The notes beneath the pieces are model-generated. The model had not been told where the DNA came from and ran no database searches. It was given only the letters and a program-made list of their open reading frames with translations. A stretch of DNA of 64,000 nt from the NCBI GenBank assembly GCA_963930775.1, contig OZ005703.1, positions 7,936,001 to 8,000,000 of the forward strand. The letters are read 5' to 3'. The position numbers and the translations under genes are program-made. The stretch is from Cliona cf. orientalis (lineage: Eukaryota; Porifera; Demospongiae; Clionaida; Clionaidae). Of the stretch, positions 59,333-64,000 are shown piece after piece (within the stretch, counting starts at the first letter, position 1; the number at the start of each line of letters is the position of its first letter).

Positions 59333-61536
59333 GTCCCCTGCCTAAGACAGTGGTGGATTTCTGGCGGCTAATTTGGCAGGAGCGTCCCCCTACCATCGTC
59401 ATGGTGACCAATGTGAAGGAGGGTAGTAAGATCAAGTGTCAGCAGTATTGGCCGGAGAGTGGGAAGAAAGATTTTGGACCTTTTCAAGTGACGATAACAG
59501 ACCAGCAGATCTTTGCAGATTACACCATCAGAATTCTCTCTGTCAAAGTATGATAATTTATTAATATTAATTAAAGTTATCTTTAATTGGTTGTAGTTTG
59601 GTTCAGAAAGTTCCGGCCACAAGGTGACTCAATACCACTTCACTGCCTGGCCTGATCATGGAGTACCAGACTATGCCACATCCATCTTAGCCTTCCACAG
59701 GAGAGTGAAGGCTCAGCACCACCCCTCCAGGGGACCAATGGTAGTACACTGCAGGTGAGAAAGATAGCTAACTTTACCATACCAAGCAAATTTTACACCT
59801 TTTGGTTTTGTACACATTCAGTGCTGGTGTGGGTCGCACAGGTACACTTATCACAATAGACAATGTGCTGGAGCAGATAGAGAAAGAGCAGGTGGTGGAC
59901 ATCCCAGGAGCCATCACCAAGGCCAGACAAAGAAGAATGAAAATGGTCCAAACTCATGTGAGTTCACCACTTCAACTCTCTGATCAATGCCATTTCATCA
60001 TCAATCTCCATACATGCAGGATCAATTCACATTCATCCATGATGCTATCCTGGAGTCAGTCACCTGTGGAGACACTCAAATCTCAGCCACCAATTTGAGG
60101 ACTACAATAGCTAAAATGAAGAGAAATGATAGCAAGAATCAACCTCATGGATTCCAGTACCAATTCAAGGTATGTATGTCGACTTTGCATGGTAAGGGGT
60201 CGTTACCCTCTCATTTTTCTCTCTGCAGATTCTGGAGCAGGTTTCTCCCAACCCTGAGGAGATTCACTGTAGTGGGGCACTCAACTGCCCAGACAGAAAC
60301 CGCAGTGACAAATGTCTTCCTGGTGAGTTTCCATGGGTGTCTATGTTATAGCTAATAGCTATCATAAAATTAATTATTATCTTGCTCTTTTCAGCGGATC
60401 GTTGGAGAGTTGTTCTAAAAGGAGAACAGCCTGACTACATACATGCAGTCAATATCAATGTGAGCTTGGAAATGATATCTATGAACCGTAATTCAATAAC
60501 TTAATGGATAAAGCTCTGAAGTCGCAGTTGTGTATTTGCCCACTAGCTACACTAAATTTGGAATTTCCTATTGAGTTTTTGTGTCAATGCAGGGCTACAA
60601 GCACAAGAGGGCATTCATAGTTGCAGAAGGTCCAATGAAGTCAACAGTGAGAAACTTTTGGAAGATGATTTACGAGCGCAACTGTGCCGTGGTGGTGATG
60701 ACATCATCCTTAGTTGAGGGAGGGCAGGAGGCCAGTGCTCAGTACTGGCCTGACAGTGGAATAGCTCATTATGGAGAGTTCGCTGTGGACCTACTGGGAG
60801 AAGAGAAACTGCAGGGATTTGTGATTAGGAACCTCAATGTTATGGATACAAAAGTATGCTAATACCATCACATGATTGGGTGAACACCATGCTAGTAGCA
60901 CTTCTATATTTAACGACCTTTACCAAATTCCACACCACGTCATGGAATCAATTATCTCTACCCCCTCTCATTCTTTCTTGCAGACTCAGAAATCTCACAA
61001 AGTTACTCAGTTCCACATCACGTGCTGGAGGCCTGATGGTCATTGCTCCAACCTGAAGAGTGTCACTGATGTGATTGAGGAGATGACCGAGGTCCAGATA
61101 AGATCAGGCAACAAACCCATTGTTGTCCACTGCAGTGATACAGTGACTCGCAGTGGAATGTTCTGTGCCATTGCCACCACCATTGAGAGATGCAAGACAG
61201 AGGGAGTGGTTGATGTGTTCCAGGTCGTCAAGGCTCTGCGAGTACAGAAACCAGGGGCTGTCCCCACTGTGGTGAGTGAACATGTGTCATAAATGATCTG
61301 TGGGGGGAATTTATCAAAATTATGTGAATTTTTCCTTGTTCCCCCTCATGCAGGAAAACTACAAGCACATTTTCGAGACAGCTTTGGTGTATCTGGAGTC
61401 TTTTGATACCTACGCCAACTTCCAGAACATTTAATTATTATGTAACCCTCTCCCCTACCATTTTAATTAATTAGAATGTGTACAGTGTGGATTGATTATT
61501 TAGTTAATATGAAAAACTTGTATCTAGTGTATTATA

Positions 61537-61622
61537 GCTTGTGGAATTTAATGTGTGATGCCAATACGGCGGCGTTAGCGACCTTTACCCAATAGGCGCT
61601 AGGAATTGCGCATGCGCACTAA
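61537..61622 (+). promoter_or_regulatory. promoter-like cassette downstream of gene F
   Basis: AGCTTGTGGAATTTAATG, GCGACCTTTACC (61578-61589) and TTGCGCATGCGCA in the order seen upstream of genes C-F. Gene G starts 1.1 kb further on and has a second motif copy nearer its start, so this cassette may be displaced. Confidence 0.5.
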
Positions 61623-62590
61623 GCAATCAAAACGTGTTATATACAGATCCAGAAATTATTACGTCCAGAGTCCCAATTAACAAATCGATTCGGCCTCGCG
61701 ATGAGGTAATTATGATGAATAATGATGAAACCTATGATGAAATTGTGATGTAATTGCTGTGAAACTGTTTCAAAATGTTTAGCGCTCATGAAAGGTTGTT
61801 GGGACCCAGAATTCGAACCTAGCGTAGAAGAGATCGTGGATTATCCGATGATATCCTTTTGGCGTTTCTCTCAGTTCGCTTTCTCTAGCGAGCTCGCTTT
61901 CAGGGCAGGGGGATTTCCCTATTCAGTCGAGCACATGGAAGGTGAAGGTCAACCGGCTCAAGCCGCGCGCCCCAATATTGTACGCGTATACGGAGCATGC
62001 GCAGTTTGTCGATGTGTCCCAGTTCGAATTTATGGCGGCGTATCCATGAGGGACTCTGGACGTAGTCTCTGAGTTGTTCATTATTATCTCCCCAGTAACA
62101 ATTTACTTTTCTGTGGTTATGAGGTAATTATAGTGTAATTATGATGAAACCTATGGTGTAATCTATGAGGTAATTATGAGAAAATTCAGGGCCTCGCTGG
62201 AGCCTTTCTGAGACTTGAAAATCAGTAAATATGTAGAGTATCTTACGCGTGTATCCAGCGAATAGATTACAACCTGAGCGCTACTTTCTCTGAGAAGTAC
62301 TGTTGGTTGAACTTCACGTGTTTTCTTGGCTTACGTAATGCCATGGATAAATAAAGCTAGCCTTGCGCTATATATAGCACATGTAGCACGCATCACTGCC
62401 ACAAGGGGCTGGCCCGCGCGCGACTGCAGCAGCGTGACCAACCTGAAGTTCGGAAGGAATACTGTGTTGTCGAGTTCGTCTCTATGATTGAAGCATCGAA
62501 ACTTGTCGCTATCAAGGTTGAGAGTCGATCTTAGACGCCATCTCCACGATTTCTGGGGCCAGCATCGATCGATGTGTACGCATTCTATTG
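61623..62590. other. spacer before gene G
   Basis: GAGGTAATTATGATGAA-type words occur near 61700-61760 and again near 62120-62180 in direct orientation, enclosing a GC-richer 350-bp block with an open but domain-less frame (61788-62072). No supported gene. Confidence 0.45.
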
Positions 62591-62603
62591 ACGACCTTTT
62601 ACC
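62591..62603 (+). promoter_or_regulatory. ACGACCTTTTACC motif upstream of gene G
   Basis: One-base-longer version of the recurrent motif, about 90 bp before the gene G start. Confidence 0.5.
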
Positions 62604-62690
62604 ATATGCACCATTACACTGTGCAGCTACTGGGGAGATGGTCAAGGGTTCATTAATAATAATTATTAGCCAATCATCGCAAGCGGCGAG

Positions 62691-64000
62691 ATGGCGCATG
62701 CTGATGATTTCTGTCTGGGGCTACTGTTGCTGGTTTCATTGACTCCTAGAGCTCAACAAGGTAGCACTATACACTGATAGCAAGATGATCGATCCCTGGT
62801 TCTATAATTATTATTTGCAATAATATTTTGATATCATGATGCCTATAGTTGGTGTCTATCTCAAGGTTCAAGGAGTGAAAGTACCCAACGATAGTCTGGT
62901 GGATGTTGGTGATATCCTTTATCGCACAATTCGTGAACCAGAGTTAGAAGATCCCTCCAACAACAATGCCACACTTCATAATGCAGCATTGCTGTGTGTG
63001 ACTGACCTAGTAGAGTGTTGTGAGTCACCTCGTCGTGGTGATTGGTTTTATCCCAATGGGAGCAGAGTTGAGTTTGATGGAAACCCTGATAACGCAGTAT
63101 TTCGAGCAAATCGAGGTCAAAAAGAAATGAGAAATGGGCGACAATTTTATGGCTCAGTTCGTCTGTGGCGCAGATATAGTCCAACACAAAGAGGTCGCTT
63201 CCGCTGCGAGATACCCAGTGCTGCTGATTCTAATGTTAACCAGACACTCTATATTAACGTTTGTGAGTTTTATTTCACTTGATATGTTATAGCTAATCAT
63301 GATTTTATTGAGTACCTTACTCCAGTGGATTTTGGATTCCGTCATAATATTGACCCAGTGATCTTCTCTCCCTCCACTGGCTCCACTATCACTGCTGCTG
63401 GGCAGAGAGACTACTCACTGAACTGCTCAACCACTCTTTTTAATGCCAATCGCCTAAGTGTACTCTCTGATGTACCTCCACCAAACTTTCAGTGGTCCTT
63501 TGATGGCAGTACCTCACTTCCCTCTGGTGTGACTGCTATGCCAACTGTTATGAGCAGCATCAACTCCACTAGCGAGACCTACACCAGTACTCTGCAGTTT
63601 AGCTCTCCACTGAGTCAGGTTTATGCAGGGATGTACACATGTCAACTTGCACCTGGAAGACTGGAGAACAGTGTTATGATTACAGTGAATGGTATGATAA
63701 GACTAGTAGCACACATCTGTTAATGGTATATATTCTTAATAGTTCCACCCATCAATATCATGGTGACTGCTAATCTCAACACCCCCCTAATGGCGGGACA
63801 AACTGGAAACACTCTGACTTGTGATGTTTCTGGAGCTAGTAAACTTAGGCCAATGATAATTTGGACTAAGAATGGAAGGACTCAGACAGAGATTGATAAT
63901 TCAACAACTCTACCCTTCACTCCACTGAGCTTGTCACATGCTGGAAACTACACATGCAGTATCACCTCAGCCTTACTGGACCATCCAGTGATGGCTGCTA
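62691..64000 (+). CDS. RPTP gene G, 5' end only
   Basis: Exons: 62691-62760, 62849-63262, 63326-63691, and 63743 running off the right edge. Signal peptide MAHADDFCLGLLLLVSL; Cys-rich Ig-like domain (LLCVTDLVECC, GDWFYPNG, GRFRCEIPSA); second Ig domain (YSLNC to YTCQL); and an intact Ig domain 3 (INIMVTANL to NYTCSI), which genes C, D and F have lost. All visible phases match genes D and E. The TM and cytoplasmic exons are outside the window. Its first domain is the most diverged of the plus-strand set (short linker, CESPRRGDW). Confidence 0.82.

Larger units (their letters stand above)
55519..61434 (+). pseudogene. RPTP gene F: chimeric receptor phosphatase with frameshift in exon 2
   Basis: Exons: 55519-55612, 55677-56100, 56165-56497, 56980-57330, 57407-57527, 57592-57737, 57789-58189, 58323-58413, 58532-58614, 58723-58759, 59333-59547, 59597-59754, 59822-59957, 60020-60169, 60229-60322, 60395-60459, 60593-60853, 60984-61271, 61354-61434. 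Signal peptide MEVVAGGKLG and Ig domain 2 ([16 protein letters not shown]) resemble gene A; the cytoplasmic part resembles gene D. Exon 2 is 424 bp, 8 bp short of the in-frame paralogues, with a stop at 55877-55879; past it the VRGNWYFPDG frame resumes. The Ig 3 exon is an inverted fossil (56584-56860). The juxtamembrane has IAYIGL, ITIM-like (57707-57724). D1 keeps WPD and [11 protein letters not shown]; one exon has a 3-bp insertion (SSGHKV). Otherwise open, so an assembly error or recent loss is possible. Confidence 0.72.

Noticed and set aside
61788-62072. 94-codon ORF before gene G
   Set aside because: No domain, no splice signals tied to gene G, and a minus-strand frame nearby is equally open.

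Overview
The window looks like nuclear DNA of an early-branching animal, most likely a demosponge (inference). It is AT-rich, has many short GT-AG introns, and encodes Ig-domain receptor-type protein tyrosine phosphatases (RPTPs), a metazoan architecture. Many small inverted-repeat elements lie between and inside the genes. No bacterial, plastid or viral gene set is visible.

Layout. 1-2039: gene-free, with an old direct repeat and a pol III-like element. 2040-3173 (-): single-exon type II membrane protein, possibly a glycosyltransferase. 4369-13783 (-): RPTP gene A. 13784-18345: divergent intergenic region with three tandem TIR units, a hairpin element and a decayed Ulp1-PHD transposon gene. 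18346-29450 (+): RPTP gene B, intact, 20 exons, 1285 codons before the stop. 29820-36295 (+): gene C. 36702-42573 (+): gene D, intact, 1173 codons. 43578-50314 (+): gene E, disrupted. 50583-55269: a 4.7 kb mobile element that split the promoter of gene F and carries a tyrosine recombinase plus nested elements. 55519-61434 (+): gene F, frameshifted. 62691 to the right edge (+): 5' end of gene G.

Each RPTP reads: signal peptide, a Cys-rich Ig-like domain (CITDxxxCC type), two or three further Ig domains, one transmembrane helix, a basic juxtamembrane exon, an I-set Ig domain lacking both core cysteines, an apparently active PTP domain (D1: WPD and [10 protein letters not shown]), and a degenerate D2 ([15 protein letters not shown]). 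The I-set domain lies between the transmembrane helix and D1, so it should sit in the cytosol. Genes D, E and F carry an ITIM-like IxYxxL in the juxtamembrane exon; in gene C its Tyr is Cys.

The cytoplasmic halves, introns included, are nearly identical between copies, while the ectodomains differ by substitution, exon loss, an inverted exon and cassette duplication. This fits a birth-and-death receptor family with a homogenised signalling end and a diversifying sensing end. A recurrent 12-base word (ACGACCTTTACC) lies upstream of most copies and in an intron of D2. All exon limits were read by eye from splice signals and paralogue alignment; they are not backed by transcripts.
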